NCBI RefSeq assembly: GCF_000306785.1
Contig: NC_017955.1
Coordinates: forward strand, 2,790,001-2,854,000
DNA from: Modestobacter italicus
GTDB taxonomy: Bacteria; Actinomycetota; Actinomycetes; Mycobacteriales; Geodermatophilaceae
Direction of reading: 5' to 3'
Length of the DNA stretch: 64,000 nt
Part shown: piece after piece, positions 53,722 through 63,171 of the stretch
How positions within the stretch are numbered: position 1 is the first letter of the stretch
How the letters are laid out: the number at the start of each line of letters is the position of its first letter
Program-made: the position numbers and the translations under genes
The notes under the pieces: model-generated
What the model saw: the letters and a program-made list of their open reading frames with translations, nothing else
Databases searched by the model: none
What the model was told of the DNA's origin: nothing

Positions 53722-54926
53722 CTACGGGAGGTCGACGAGCTCGCCGTCGCGGGCCACCACCCGTCCCGCCCGGACGACCATCCGGCGCGCGGGCAGGTCC
53801 ACGACGACCTGCGGCAGGCACTCGCCGTCCAGGAGCAGGAAGTCGGCCGGGGACCCGGGTGAGAAGTCGACCAGCGGCAGGCCGAGCAGCTCAGCCCCAC
53901 CATCGGCCGCGGCGACGAAGCAGTCCGAGAGCTCGTCGTCCAGCCGGGCTGCGTGAGGAGACCCAGGAGGTGGGCACGGTGCAGCATGTCGGCGTTGCCG
54001 AACGGGCTCCAGGCGTCCCGGACACCATCGGAGCCCAGCCCCACCCGGACGCCGCGCCGCCGCAACTGACGCACCGGCAGCACCCGGGCCGGGTCGGGGA
54101 CCACCGTGGTCAGCCCGACCCCGGCCTCGGCCAGCTCGTCGGCCAACCGGTCGGTGTCCGGTGCGGCCGGCACGCAGAAGGCGTGGCTGACCGTCACCGC
54201 GCCCTGCATGCCCAGCGCCCGGGTGCGGGCCATGACCTCGCGCAGCACGGTGAGCCCGGCCGGCCCGACGTCGTGCAGGTGCAGGTCCACCTCGAGGTGG
54301 TGTGCCTCGGCCAGCCCGAAGACCAGGTCGAGCTGGTCGTCCAGCGCATCGTCGAACCCCACGGGGTCGATGCCACCGACCACGTCGACGAGCCCGTCGC
54401 GGGCGGCCTCCGCCAGCAGCTCCGCGGTGCCCGGTGCCCGCCGCACGCCGTGCTGGGGGAAGCCCACGACCTGCACGTCGAGGGCGTGCGCGAGCCGACC
54501 GCGGGCGTCGCCGCCCGCCCGCCGGCCGTCCATGCCGTAGGCCGGGGCCACGTCGACGTGCGCGCGCACCGCCCGGGTCCCCGATGCCACGGCGCGCGCG
54601 AGGAGCCGGTGCGCGCGCTCGGCGACCGGCGTCCCCAGCCGCCGGTACAGCTCGACGTCCTGTTCCGCGTACCCCGCGATGCCGTTCTCGACCGGCCGGC
54701 GGGAGACCCAGCGCTCGCCCCAGGAGGTCTTGTCCGGGTGGAGGTGCGCATCGACCAGCGACGGCAGGGCGATGAGGCCCGCGCAGTCCACGACCTCCTC
54801 CGGCCGGTCCGGCGCGGGCGCACCAGCGGCGAACACGCCGCCCACCACGCGCAGGTCCACCGCGTCGCCCCCCATCGGCCGCACGTCGCGGAAGACCGTC
54901 GTGCCACCGCTCTGTCGAGGTGTCAC
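53722..54926 (-). pseudogene. Amidohydrolase (cytosine-deaminase-like), frameshifted near its C-terminus
   Basis: GTG at 54926 opens a metal-dependent hydrolase frame: LPSLVDAHLHPDKTSWG (HxH), RAHVDVAP, VDLHLHDVG, TVSHAFC, VGLGSDGVRDAWSPFGNADML (catalytic Asp). Around 53946 (a GGG run, CCC on the coding strand) homology shifts frame. One extra C would continue it as LDDELSDCFVAAADGG to GRVVARDGELVDLP and a TAG at 53722. The family deaminates or hydrolyses cyclic amides and nucleobases. It begins inside the last codons of the alanine dehydrogenase remnant. Confidence 0.8.
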
Positions 54927-55198
54927 CGCGATGCGAGGAGGGTGGCGGGGTCGGTGAAGGGCAGCTGGTGCGCCTCGGCGACCGGCTGGTCGACGAGGTC
55001 CCCCTGCAGCGTGCTCAGGCCGAGGCGCGGGGCAGGCGTACCCGTCGTCGGTGAACCGGGGGCGCCTGCACCGGCGCCGGCCTGCACCACCACGTGGTGA
55101 CCCCCGTGCACCAGATCCACGACGCCGTCTGGGGTGAGGGCCACCCGCCGCTCGTCGTCCTTGATCTCGCTCGGCACCCCGACGACGAGCCTGCTCAT
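54923..55198 (-). pseudogene. ald: Alanine dehydrogenase remnant with large internal deletion
   Basis: This 91-codon frame joins the N-terminus of alanine dehydrogenase (MSRLVVGVPSEIKDDERRVALTPDGVVDLV and VVVQAGAGAG) directly to its extreme C-terminus (LGLSTLQGDLVDQPVAEAHQLPFTDPATLL). Full enzymes are about 370 residues, so roughly 280 residues including the NAD-binding domain are missing while the reading frame stays open. The product cannot be a working dehydrogenase. It lies immediately downstream of the class III aminotransferase, where an intact alanine dehydrogenase would regenerate an amino donor or acceptor. Confidence 0.82.
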
Positions 55199-55227
55199 GT
55201 GGGTCTCCTCCAGTCGGGGAGCGAGGG

Positions 55228-56622
55228 TCAGACGACTTCCTGGGCCTCGGTGAGCGTCTGCCGCAGGACCTGCTCGATCTCGTCGAACTCGGCCTGACCG
55301 CAGATGAGCGGCGGGGCGATCTGGACGACGACGTCGCCGCGGTCGTCGGGGCGGCAGTACAGACCGTTGTCGAACAGCGCGCCGGGCAGGAAGCCGCGGA
55401 CGAGCCGCTCACGCTCCGCTGCGTCGAAGGTCTCCCGGGTGGCCTTGTCCTTGACCAGCTCGACGGCCCAGAAGTAGCCGTCCCCGCGGACGTCGCCGAC
55501 GATCGGCAAGTCCAGCAGCCGGCGCAGGGTCGCGCCCAGCGCCGCCTCGTTGTCCAGGACACGCTGGTTGAGCCCCTCGGCCTCCATGAGGTCGAGGTTG
55601 GCCAGCGACACGGCAGCGGACACCGGGTGGCCGCCGAAGGTGTAGCCGTGCGGGAACGCCACGCCGGGGCGGAGGAAGGGCTCCATGACCCGTTCCGACG
55701 CGATCATCGCGCCGATCGGGCCGTACCCGGAGCTCATGCCCTTGGCGCAGGTGATCAGGTCGGGGGTGTAGCCGAACTTCTCGCAGGCGAACGTCGTCCC
55801 GTGCCGGCCGAAGGCGCAGATGACCTCGTCGGAGACGAGCAGCACGTCGTGCCGGTCGCAGATCTCCCGGACCCGCTCGAAGTAGCCCGGCGGCGGCACG
55901 AGGCACCCGCCGGAGTTCTGCACCGGCTCGAGGAAGACCGCGGCGACGGTGTCGGCACCCTCGAAGAGGATCGCCTCCTCGATCCGGTCGGCGGCCCACA
56001 GCCCGAAGGCCTTCGGGTCGTCGGCGAACTCCGGGTGGCGGTACAGGTTGGTGTTGGGGACCCGGAAGCCGCCCGGGGCCAGCGGCTCGAAGTCCTTCTT
56101 CATCGCGGGCAGCCCGGTGATGGCCAGGGCGCCGTGCGGAGTGCCGTGGTAGGCCACCGCCCGGCTGATCACCTTGTGCTTCTGCGGCTTGCCGACCAGC
56201 TTGAAGTACTGCTTCGCGGCCTTCCACGCCGACTCCACGGCCTCGCCCCCGCCGGAGGTGAAGAAGACCCGGTTCAGGTCGCCGGGCGCGAGGTCGGCGA
56301 GCCGCTCCGCGAGCTCGGCCTGCACCGGGGTGGTGTAACCCCACACCGGGAAGAACGCCAGCTCGGCGGCCTGCTTCGCGGCCGCCTCGGCCAGCACGCG
56401 GCGCCCGTGCCCGACCTGGACGACGAAGAGGCCGGAGAGACCGTCGAGGATTATCCGGCCGCGGTTGTCCCAGATGTAGGCGCCCTCGCCGCGGGTGATG
56501 ACCGGGACGGGCGCCTCGGGGTGGCGGCCCTGCCGGGCGAAGTGCATCCAGAGGTGGTCCGCGGCCCGGGCTGCTGTCGCGTCCGGTACGCCGGCGGGCG
56601 GCTGCTCGATCGAGGTGGTCAT
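55228..56622 (-). CDS. Class III (omega) aminotransferase
   Basis: The 464-residue PLP enzyme has RGEGAYIWDNRGRIILDGLSGLFVVQVGHG, FFTSGGGEAVESAWKAAKQYF, AYHGTPHGALAITG, LEPVQNSGGCLVPPPGYF, LLVSDEVICAFGR and PDLITCAKGMSSGYGPIGAM (PLP Lys). It matches beta-alanine/omega-amino-acid:pyruvate transaminases. The alanine produced would explain a former partnership with alanine dehydrogenase downstream. Start is ATG 56622. Confidence 0.9.
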   Translation of the reverse strand: MTTSIEQPPAGVPDATAARAADHLWMHFARQGRHPEAPVPVITRGEGAYIWDNRGRIILDGLSGLFVVQVGHGRRVLAEAAAKQAAELAFFPVWGYTTPVQAELAERLADLAPGDLNRVFFTSGGGEAVESAWKAAKQYFKLVGKPQKHKVISRAVAYHGTPHGALAITGLPAMKKDFEPLAPGGFRVPNTNLYRHPEFADDPKAFGLWAADRIEEAILFEGADTVAAVFLEPVQNSGGCLVPPPGYFERVREICDRHDVLLVSDEVICAFGRHGTTFACEKFGYTPDLITCAKGMSSGYGPIGAMIASERVMEPFLRPGVAFPHGYTFGGHPVSAAVSLANLDLMEAEGLNQRVLDNEAALGATLRRLLDLPIVGDVRGDGYFWAVELVKDKATRETFDAAERERLVRGFLPGALFDNGLYCRPDDRGDVVVQIAPPLICGQAEFDEIEQVLRQTLTEAQEVV

Positions 56623-56795
56623 GCCGTGCTCCTCGGGGCTGCGGTCGGACTCCGGTGCCCAGAGTCTGCCGACATCCACCGTCGGCGTCACCCGATGACC
56701 CGTGCCGCCTCGGCCGTCGCCCGGGCGGGTCGTGCGATCCGGACGACCGGTCCGCACCATGGTGCCGCTGCCGCCCGGGTGACGTCCGGGCACGG

Positions 56796-57809
56796 TCAGC
56801 GGAACGCGGTTCGCCCGGGCGGGGTCCCGTCGACCTGCGACGAGGTGCTGTCGGTGGCGGCGAGGAGCCGCTGGGACAGGGCCCGCACCAGCGGTCGCAG
56901 CTCCTCCGGGCCCACGATCTCGAACGGACGGTCGATCCCGGCCAGCACGCCTGGCACCCAGTGCAGCTCCTCGGCCCGGATGACCACCCGGACCCGGTGC
57001 GGCGCGGCGGCGTCCTCCTCGACGGTGGCGAGACCGACGGGGAACAGGGCACGCACCGGGTCGGCCGGGCCGTCGACCAACAGCGTGACCACGTGCCGGC
57101 GCGGCGCACCGGCGATGGCAGCCAGCACCGCACCGGCCGGGTCGAACCCCGCCGGGACGTCGAAGGTCCCGGGCAGCGGCCGGGCGGTCTCGATGCGGTC
57201 CAGCCGGAGGGCACGCACCCCACCGCCGACCGGGTCGGCGCCGGTCAGGTACCAGCGCCCGGCGTGCGCCACGATCCCGTAGGGGAGCACGGTCCGGGCG
57301 CTGGGCACCCCGCGGCCGTCGGTGTAGTCCACGGCCAGGGGGCGGCGGTCACGGGCCGCCTCGGCCACCGTGAGCAGGGTCGCCGTCCCGGCGCCGGCCG
57401 GCGCGCGGGGCGCAGCGGTGGACCCGGTGGTCTCCAGCACCGCTGCCAGCCGGCTGGCCAGGGCCGCCGGGAGGACCCGGCGCAGCTTGGCGGCGGCGCT
57501 CTCCACCGCCACGGCCGAGGTGGTCACCAGCCCGGCCCGCCCGGCCGCGACCATCCCCAGCAGGACTGCCAGCGCCTCCTCGTCGGTGAACATCAGCGGC
57601 GGCACACGCGAACCGGGCACCAGCCGGACACCGCCGTACCGCCCGCGCACCGATTCGACCGGGACGTCGAGGTCGGCCAGGTGGGCCACGTACCGGCGGA
57701 CGGTCCGCTCGTCGACACCCAGCCGGGTCGCGAGGTCGCCGACCGTCCGCGTGCCGCCGGCCTGCAGGATCTCCAGCAGGGCGAGCACACGGGCCGTGGG
57801 GCGGGTCAC
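56796..57809 (-). CDS. WYL-domain helix-turn-helix regulator (YafY-like)
   Basis: The 337-residue regulator has an N-terminal winged HTH (RVLALLEILQAGGTRTVGDLATRLGVDERTVRRYVAHL) followed by the conserved RYGGVRLVPG and PPLMFTDEEALAVLLG. A central WYL domain (VLPYGIVAHAGRWYLTGADPVGGGVRALRLDRIETA) and a C-terminal extension follow. WYL proteins sense small ligands or nucleic acids. It is divergent from a VOC protein with a 59-base gap, an arrangement in which the regulator usually controls its neighbour. Confidence 0.88.
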   Translation of the reverse strand: MTRPTARVLALLEILQAGGTRTVGDLATRLGVDERTVRRYVAHLADLDVPVESVRGRYGGVRLVPGSRVPPLMFTDEEALAVLLGMVAAGRAGLVTTSAVAVESAAAKLRRVLPAALASRLAAVLETTGSTAAPRAPAGAGTATLLTVAEAARDRRPLAVDYTDGRGVPSARTVLPYGIVAHAGRWYLTGADPVGGGVRALRLDRIETARPLPGTFDVPAGFDPAGAVLAAIAGAPRRHVVTLLVDGPADPVRALFPVGLATVEEDAAAPHRVRVVIRAEELHWVPGVLAGIDRPFEIVGPEELRPLVRALSQRLLAATDSTSSQVDGTPPGRTAFR

Positions 57810-57868
57810 CCGGACATCCTCCCGATACCGGGCGGGACCTGTCCGGTTACCGTCCTACCGTCCCCCGT

Positions 57869-58282
57869 ATGACGCAGACACCCGCCACCCTGGTCTCGAT
57901 CCGGATCATCACCGACGACGTCGCCCGGCTGGCCGCCTTCTACGAGCGCGTCACCGGCCACCCGGTCGCATGGTCGACCCCGGACTTCGCCGAGCTGCGG
58001 ACCCCGGCCGGCACCCTGGCCCTCGGCAGCACCCGCACCGTGGCGCTGTTCGGAGCCGGTTCCGCCCGGCCCGCGGACAACCGCTCGGTCATCGTGGAGT
58101 TCCTGGTCGACGACGTCGACGCCGCCTACGACAGGATCAGCCAGGTGCCGACCGAGTTCGTCGGCGAGCCGACGACGATGCCCTGGGGCAACCGCTCCCT
58201 GCTGCTGCGCGACCCCGACGGCAACCTGGTCAACCTCTTCACCCCGGTCACGCCCGACGCGCGGGCGAGGCTCGGGCGGTGA
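57869..58282 (+). CDS. VOC family (glyoxalase-like) protein
   Basis: The 137-residue single-chain VOC protein has two beta-alpha-beta3 modules (VSIRIITDDVARLAAFYERVTGHPV; VIVEFLVDDVDAAYDRI, LLLRDPDGNLVNLFTPV). Members bind or modify small electrophiles, antibiotics or metals; the role here is unknown. TACCGT at 57856-57861, 7 bases before ATG 57869 with no Shine-Dalgarno, suggests leaderless expression controlled by the divergent WYL regulator. Confidence 0.82.
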   Translation: MTQTPATLVSIRIITDDVARLAAFYERVTGHPVAWSTPDFAELRTPAGTLALGSTRTVALFGAGSARPADNRSVIVEFLVDDVDAAYDRISQVPTEFVGEPTTMPWGNRSLLLRDPDGNLVNLFTPVTPDARARLGR

Positions 58283-58395
58283 ACCTCGGGCTGGCCACGC
58301 GCCGACCGCGGCCCGGGTCCTCGTCGAGCACGTCGCGGGGAGCTGACCTGCACCCGCGAGCGGCGGGTCCGGCTCGACGACCGCGGCCGCGCAGG

Positions 58396-59271
58396 TCAGA
58401 TCGTGTCGATGTACCGGTTCGTGCCGGGCACGGTGGGGACGAACGGGCTCGCGAACTCCAGCCGGGCGGTGCCCGCCCGGTCGAGCTCCGCGCGGTGGCC
58501 GCCGAAACGCTCCTGCCAGCCGTCCAGCGGGTCGTCCACGGTGAACCACAGCAGGCTGAGGCGCTGCTCGGCGCCGTCGCCGTAGGCACGGGGGATGCGC
58601 TTGGTCCGCTTCGCGAGCTGGTCGGGCAGGTCGGCGTCCAGGCTGACCAGGCACATCGCGGCCCGGGCCGAGGGCAGGTGCGCGGGGATGAAGTCGTGCA
58701 CGAGCCAGGCGGTGAGCTGTTCCCGGTCGTGCCCCGGCTGCGCGCGGAGGACCTCCAGCACCACCCCGCCGAACGGGTGGTCCAGTGCGTGGACGTCGAG
58801 CGGGCCCTCGTCGTCCGGTGCGTCGTAGACCGCCTCGGCGTAGGGCTGGATCCTGCTGAAGACGTGCCGGCGCGGGATGTCGTCGACGTACATCCGCCCC
58901 TCCCCGGCCAGTCCGGCGATGGTGTCGCCCAGTGCCGAGCCCACCTCCTCGACGTGCCCCCTGCTGAAGAAGTTCAGGTGCAGGAAGCGGCCGGCCTCCG
59001 GCGGCTGGAACGTGGGGTCCTCCCCCACGACCCGGACCGCCTGGTGGCTGCGCGGTGAGATCCACCGGCGGCCGGCGAAGATCCACGGCAGGGCCATCCC
59101 ACCGGCGTAGAAGTGGTCGTCGCCGTACCACTCGTTGAACGCCGCCTCGTGACCCGCGTCGGGCTCCATGAGGCTGACCCACACGGCACCGATGTGCACG
59201 TGCTGGGCGCGCAGCCGGCCCCGTGGCGGCGGTGCGGCGGTGGTGTCCGGGGGCTGGGCGGGCGCAGGCAT
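58396..59271 (-). CDS. Uncharacterised protein, possible dimeric alpha/beta-barrel (EthD-like) tandem
   Basis: This 291-residue soluble protein has a Pro/Ala-rich N-terminus. It continues HIGAVWVSLMEPDAGHEAAFNEWYGDDHFYAGGMALPWIFAGRRWIS, where the 'W/Y-D-D-H' segment after a first beta strand recalls EthD/DUF4286-type barrels that carry HEEFNRWYDxxHxP motifs. A second similar half includes EQLTAWLVHDFIPAHLPSARAAM. No function is known to me. It is divergent from the IclR regulator gene. Confidence 0.6.
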   Translation of the reverse strand: MPAPAQPPDTTAAPPPRGRLRAQHVHIGAVWVSLMEPDAGHEAAFNEWYGDDHFYAGGMALPWIFAGRRWISPRSHQAVRVVGEDPTFQPPEAGRFLHLNFFSRGHVEEVGSALGDTIAGLAGEGRMYVDDIPRRHVFSRIQPYAEAVYDAPDDEGPLDVHALDHPFGGVVLEVLRAQPGHDREQLTAWLVHDFIPAHLPSARAAMCLVSLDADLPDQLAKRTKRIPRAYGDGAEQRLSLLWFTVDDPLDGWQERFGGHRAELDRAGTARLEFASPFVPTVPGTNRYIDTI

Positions 59272-59341
59272 GTGCAGATGCTGGACAGCTCACGACCGCG
59301 ACGTCGAGACTCGCCTCTCACCCAGTGGGAGGACGGAGCCG

Positions 59342-60139
59342 GTGTCCGGTCGTGCCATCGAGGCGGGTCGATCGGTCCTGTCGCGCGCGGTGGCGGTGCT
59401 GGGCGCGTTCGACGAGGCGCACCGGGAGCTGACCGCGACCCAGGTGGCCGAGCGCGCCGCGCTGCCGCTGTCGACGACGCACCGGCTGCTCGGGGAGCTG
59501 GTCGACCACCAGGTCCTCGTCCGGCGCGCCGACCACTACGGCATCGGTTCCCGCCTGTGGTCGTGGGGGTTGCTCGCCCCCGTCCAGACCGGGCTCCGCG
59601 ACGTCGCCGCACCGTTCCTGCAGGACGTCCACGTCGCCACCCGGGCCATCGTGCACCTGGTGGTGCGCAGCGGGACCTCGGCGCTGTACCTCGACCGGGT
59701 GTCGGGTCACGTGTCGCTGCCGGTCGTCAGCAGGGCCGGCAGCCGGCTGCCCCTGCACGCCACCGGCGCCGGCAAGGTCCTGCTGGCCCACGCTCCTGCC
59801 GACGTGCGCGACCGGGTGCTCGCCGACCTCCCGCGGGTGACGCCGTACACCGTGACCCACGCCGGCCGGCTGCGCGAGCAGCTGCGCCGGGTGCGCGAGC
59901 TGGGCCACGCGACCACCGCGGAGGAGATGGTGCTCGGCATGTCCTCCGTGGCGGTCCCCGTGGTCCGCGGCCCGGACCCGGACGGGCGGGACGACGGGGA
60001 CTCCCCCGAGGTCGTCGCCGCGCTCGGGGTGGTGGTCCCGGCGGCCGGTCGGCACCGCCAGGGCCTCGTCGCGGTGCTGCAGGTGGCCGCCCGGGGCATC
60101 GGGCGCCAGCTGGACTCCCCCGGTCCCGGCAGCCGCTGA
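59342..60139 (+). CDS. IclR family transcriptional regulator
   Basis: The 265-residue regulator has a winged HTH (LSRAVAVLGAFDEAHRELTATQVAERAALPLSTTHRLLGELV) and an IclR effector domain (HLVVRSGTSALYLDRVSGHVSLPVVSRAGSRLPLHATGAGKVLLAHAPADV, YTVTHAGRLREQLRRVRELGHATTAEEMVLGMSSVAVPV). IclR proteins often control aromatic catabolism through aromatic-acid ligands. Neighbours here are the EthD-like and CmcJ-like genes. The GTG at 59342 is preferred by homology; the upstream in-frame extension lacks family similarity. Confidence 0.87.
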   Translation: MSGRAIEAGRSVLSRAVAVLGAFDEAHRELTATQVAERAALPLSTTHRLLGELVDHQVLVRRADHYGIGSRLWSWGLLAPVQTGLRDVAAPFLQDVHVATRAIVHLVVRSGTSALYLDRVSGHVSLPVVSRAGSRLPLHATGAGKVLLAHAPADVRDRVLADLPRVTPYTVTHAGRLREQLRRVRELGHATTAEEMVLGMSSVAVPVVRGPDPDGRDDGDSPEVVAALGVVVPAAGRHRQGLVAVLQVAARGIGRQLDSPGPGSR

Positions 60140-60218
60140 GCGCCGCGGCCCGGCCGGCGCCGCGTTACGGTGCGGCGGTGGTGGCCGATCGAGGCGCCAG
60201 GGACGGAGGTCGGACCCG

Positions 60219-61058
60219 GTGACCGAGGAGCCCGTCGTGCGGGCCGAGCTGGCGTACCTGGACCGGGGGACCACCGCCGGCCGGCAGTTCATCGCCCCCG
60301 GCGCGCGGGTCGCCACCGAGGTCGTCGAGCGGCACCCGGTGCGCATCCGCGACGGCCGGCCGGTGCGGGACTCCTTCAGCCTCGACGTCCAGGGGTTCGC
60401 GCTCGTCGACCACCGCAGCGCCGTCATCGACCTCACCGACCCGGCCGAGCTGGACGCCGGCTACGTCCCCGAGGTCTGCCGGTTCGTGCAGGAGCAGCTG
60501 GGCGCCGACCAGGTCCTCTCCCGCGGCTGGGAGCTGCGCCGCTCGGTCGCGCCGGCCGAGCACGGCGCGCAGCCGCCGGCCGCCGGGGTGCACGTCGACT
60601 ACGCCCCCGACCACGTGGCCGGCATGGTGGCGCGGGCCCACGCCCGGCACCTCCCCGACGCCCCCGCGTACCGGCGGGCGGTGGTGACGAGCACCTGGCG
60701 GGTGTTCAGCCCGCCGCCGCAGGACTGGCCGCTGGCGCTGTGCGACGCCCGCACCGTCCCCGCGGACGACGGCGCGCCCATCACCACCTGGTTCGTCGAC
60801 GAGCTGCCCGCGGACCCGTCGGGGCCGGTCGACCACCTCCGGCCGGTCGGCAGCAGCTGGAAGCCGTACCACCGCCCGGAGCACGCGTGGTGGTACTTCC
60901 CCGCGATGACCCGGGACGAGGTGCTGCTGATCAAGCTGGGCGACACCGACCGGGGCGCGGCCTGGGCCGCCCCGCACACCGCGTTCCCCGACCCGGCCGG
61001 CGCCGGCGGCGTGCCACGGCACAGCATCGAGTTCCGGACCTTCGCCTACTTCTGCTGA
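60219..61058 (+). CDS. CmcJ/NvfI-like oxidoreductase family protein
   Basis: This 279-residue protein has the family's conserved blocks: DSFSLDVQGFALVDHRSAVID, AGVHVDYAPDHVAGMVARAH, VTSTWRVFSPPPQDWPLALCDARTV and AWWYFPAMTRDEVLLIKLGDTD, then PHTAFPDP. The family includes CmcJ of cephamycin biosynthesis and fungal 2-oxoglutarate-dependent-fold enzymes. The actual reaction here is unknown and no beta-lactam genes are present. The GTG start at 60219 follows GGAGG. Its 3' end overlaps the convergent MFS gene by 13 bases. Confidence 0.75.
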   Translation: MTEEPVVRAELAYLDRGTTAGRQFIAPGARVATEVVERHPVRIRDGRPVRDSFSLDVQGFALVDHRSAVIDLTDPAELDAGYVPEVCRFVQEQLGADQVLSRGWELRRSVAPAEHGAQPPAAGVHVDYAPDHVAGMVARAHARHLPDAPAYRRAVVTSTWRVFSPPPQDWPLALCDARTVPADDGAPITTWFVDELPADPSGPVDHLRPVGSSWKPYHRPEHAWWYFPAMTRDEVLLIKLGDTDRGAAWAAPHTAFPDPAGAGGVPRHSIEFRTFAYFC

Positions 61059-62506
61059 GCCGACCCGGCCCGGGGCCGGCGCCGGCCGCCCGCCCGCGGC
61101 CGGTGCCCGGTGACGGCGGCCGCTGCCGTCCGGGAGAGCAGCAGCGCCTCGACGAGCGGCAGCACCAGCAGGACGGCGAGCAGGACGAACGCGACGCGGA
61201 AGGCGTCGTCGGGCGCGTCCTCGGCGACCACGGTGCCGCCGACCCGGACCAGCAGCGCACCCACGGCCACGCCGAGCCCGGCGCCGAGCTCCTGCACGGT
61301 CGACATCAGCGGGTTGGCCGCGCTCATCCGGTCCGGCGCGATGTCGGCGAACGCGGTGGTGTTGTACGCGGTGAGCCCGATCGAGCGGAAGACCCCGCTG
61401 GCGACGAGCAGGCCGAGGAGCAGCGGCAGCGGGGTCGACGCCTGCAGCAGCACCATCGCGAGCAGGCAGACCGCCGAGCCGGCGATCGCCAGGAGCATCA
61501 CCCCGCGGATGCCCAGCTCGCGCATGAGCCAGGTCGTCGCGGGCTTGACCACCACGTTGCCCACGAACAGCGCGATGACGACCGCACCCGCACGGGCGGC
61601 GGTCCAGCCGAGCCCGAGCTGGAAGAACAGCGCGAGCAGGAACGGGACGGCGGTCATCACCGCCCGGAAGCCGGACCCGCCGAGCGCCGCGACCCGAAAG
61701 GTCTCGATCCGCAGGGCCTGCAGGTCCAGCAGCGGCCGCCGGGCACGCCGCAGGTGGCGGACGGCCGCGGTCAGCGCCACCGCGGCGACGCCCAGGCCGA
61801 GGGCGACGACGGCGAGGTCCGGCCGGGTGGCCCCGAGGGCCTCCATGCCGACCACCAGCGCCGCGACGCCCGCGGCGGTGAGCAGGAAGCCGCGCCAGTC
61901 CAGCCCGGCGGCCTCCGCACCCCGGCCCTCGGGGACGAGCCGGCGGGCCAGGACCAGCGCGGCCACGCCGAGCGGCACGTTGATGAGGAAGATCCAGCGC
62001 CAGGAGGCGTAGGTGGCCAGCACCCCACCCAGCGCCGGCGCGACGACCGGCGCCGCCAGCGCCGGCCAGGTCAGGTAGGCGATCGCCTTCACCAGGTCGG
62101 ACTTCGCCGTGGTGCGCAGCACGACCAGCCGCCCGACCGGCACCATCATCGCCCCGGCCGCCCCCTGCACCACCCGGGCGGCGACGAGCAGCGGCAGGCT
62201 GGTGGCCGCGGCGCAGCCGACCGAGGCGATCGTGAAGCCCGCGATCGCGACCATGAACACCCGCCGGGTGCCGAACCGGTCGGCGAGCCAGCCGCTGATC
62301 GGGATGAGCACGGCGAGGGTCAGCACGTACGCGGTGATCGCCACGTTGACCGCGACGGCGGGGACGCGCAGGTCGTCGGCGATGTGCGGCGCCGCCGGGG
62401 CGATCACGGTGCCGTCGAGGAACTCCATGAACGACGCGCCGGCCACGAGCAGCGCCAGGCCACGGCGGAGCTCGCCGGGGCGCTCGGTCCCCACGTCCGC
62501 GCCCAT
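61046..62506 (-). CDS. MFS transporter, DHA2-type drug exporter (14 TMS)
   Basis: The 486-residue exporter has about 14 hydrophobic segments and the hallmarks GASFMEFLDGTVIAPAAPHIADDL (motif D1, FLDGTVV type), LADRFGTRRVF (motif A), LVAARVVQGAAGAMMVPVGRLVV and WRWIFLINVPLG (motif C region). It couples proton entry to export of hydrophobic compounds. There is no adjacent TetR repressor, so regulation is unclear. The ATG at 62506 is preceded by GGGGGAGGGG. Confidence 0.9.
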   Translation of the reverse strand: MGADVGTERPGELRRGLALLVAGASFMEFLDGTVIAPAAPHIADDLRVPAVAVNVAITAYVLTLAVLIPISGWLADRFGTRRVFMVAIAGFTIASVGCAAATSLPLLVAARVVQGAAGAMMVPVGRLVVLRTTAKSDLVKAIAYLTWPALAAPVVAPALGGVLATYASWRWIFLINVPLGVAALVLARRLVPEGRGAEAAGLDWRGFLLTAAGVAALVVGMEALGATRPDLAVVALGLGVAAVALTAAVRHLRRARRPLLDLQALRIETFRVAALGGSGFRAVMTAVPFLLALFFQLGLGWTAARAGAVVIALFVGNVVVKPATTWLMRELGIRGVMLLAIAGSAVCLLAMVLLQASTPLPLLLGLLVASGVFRSIGLTAYNTTAFADIAPDRMSAANPLMSTVQELGAGLGVAVGALLVRVGGTVVAEDAPDDAFRVAFVLLAVLLVLPLVEALLLSRTAAAAVTGHRPRAGGRRRPRAGSAQQK

Positions 62507-62706
62507 GCTGCCCCTCCCCCGCTCTTCGGCCGCCGACCGACCGACCACACCCTGCCAGGACGGCCGGAACTGCCCGTCGCCCCCTCGCAGCGGACCGGCG
62601 TTCGGAGGTCCGGCTGCGCGTGGGCGATGTGTGGCCGGACGCGGGTCAGGGAAGGTCTGCCCCGCGCGTCGGCTGACGTGACCTGATCGACGGAGAGCGA
62701 CGCCAC

Positions 62707-63153
62707 GTGTCCGAAGCAACCGCCCGACCATGGGTCCTGGCCCGACCGCCCCGCGGGCACGACTGCCGGTCCTGGTCACCGCAGCACCTGCGTGACCTCC
62801 CCCAGGTCCGCCGGGAGTTCCGGACCTGGGTCACCGCCGCCGTCGAGGACGCGCCGCAGCCGCGGGAGAACGGGATCGAGGAGTCCGTCCTCGCCCTGGA
62901 CGAGCTGATGTCGAACGCCCTGCGGCACGGGCGGGCACCGGTCGAGGTCGAGGTCTGCACCAGCGAGGGCGGCGTGCTGCTCTCCGTCGCCGACCGCGCC
63001 GCCGAGGACCCGCCGCGCCCGACCTCCACCCGCGACCCCGGCCAGGGCGGCATGGGGCTGGGCATGATCGCCGACTTCGCCCTCGACTGCGGGTGGTTCG
63101 CCCCCGGCGACCAGAAGGTGGTCTGGGCGGTCATGCCCTCGTCCACCCCGTGA
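62707..63153 (+). CDS. HATPase_c anti-sigma regulatory factor-like ATP-binding protein
   Basis: The 148-residue GHKL ATPase has LALDELMSNALRHGRAPVEVEV (N box), VADRAAEDPPRP (G1) and GQGGMGLGMIADFAL (G2), the RsbW/SpoIIAB-like fold widespread in actinobacteria as serine kinases in partner switching. Target sigma or STAS protein is unknown; the STAS protein at 3047 is far away. The GTG at 62707 has GGAGAG upstream. Confidence 0.85.
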   Translation: MSEATARPWVLARPPRGHDCRSWSPQHLRDLPQVRREFRTWVTAAVEDAPQPRENGIEESVLALDELMSNALRHGRAPVEVEVCTSEGGVLLSVADRAAEDPPRPTSTRDPGQGGMGLGMIADFALDCGWFAPGDQKVVWAVMPSSTP

Positions 63154-63171
63154 CCGCGGCGCCGCTCCTCG

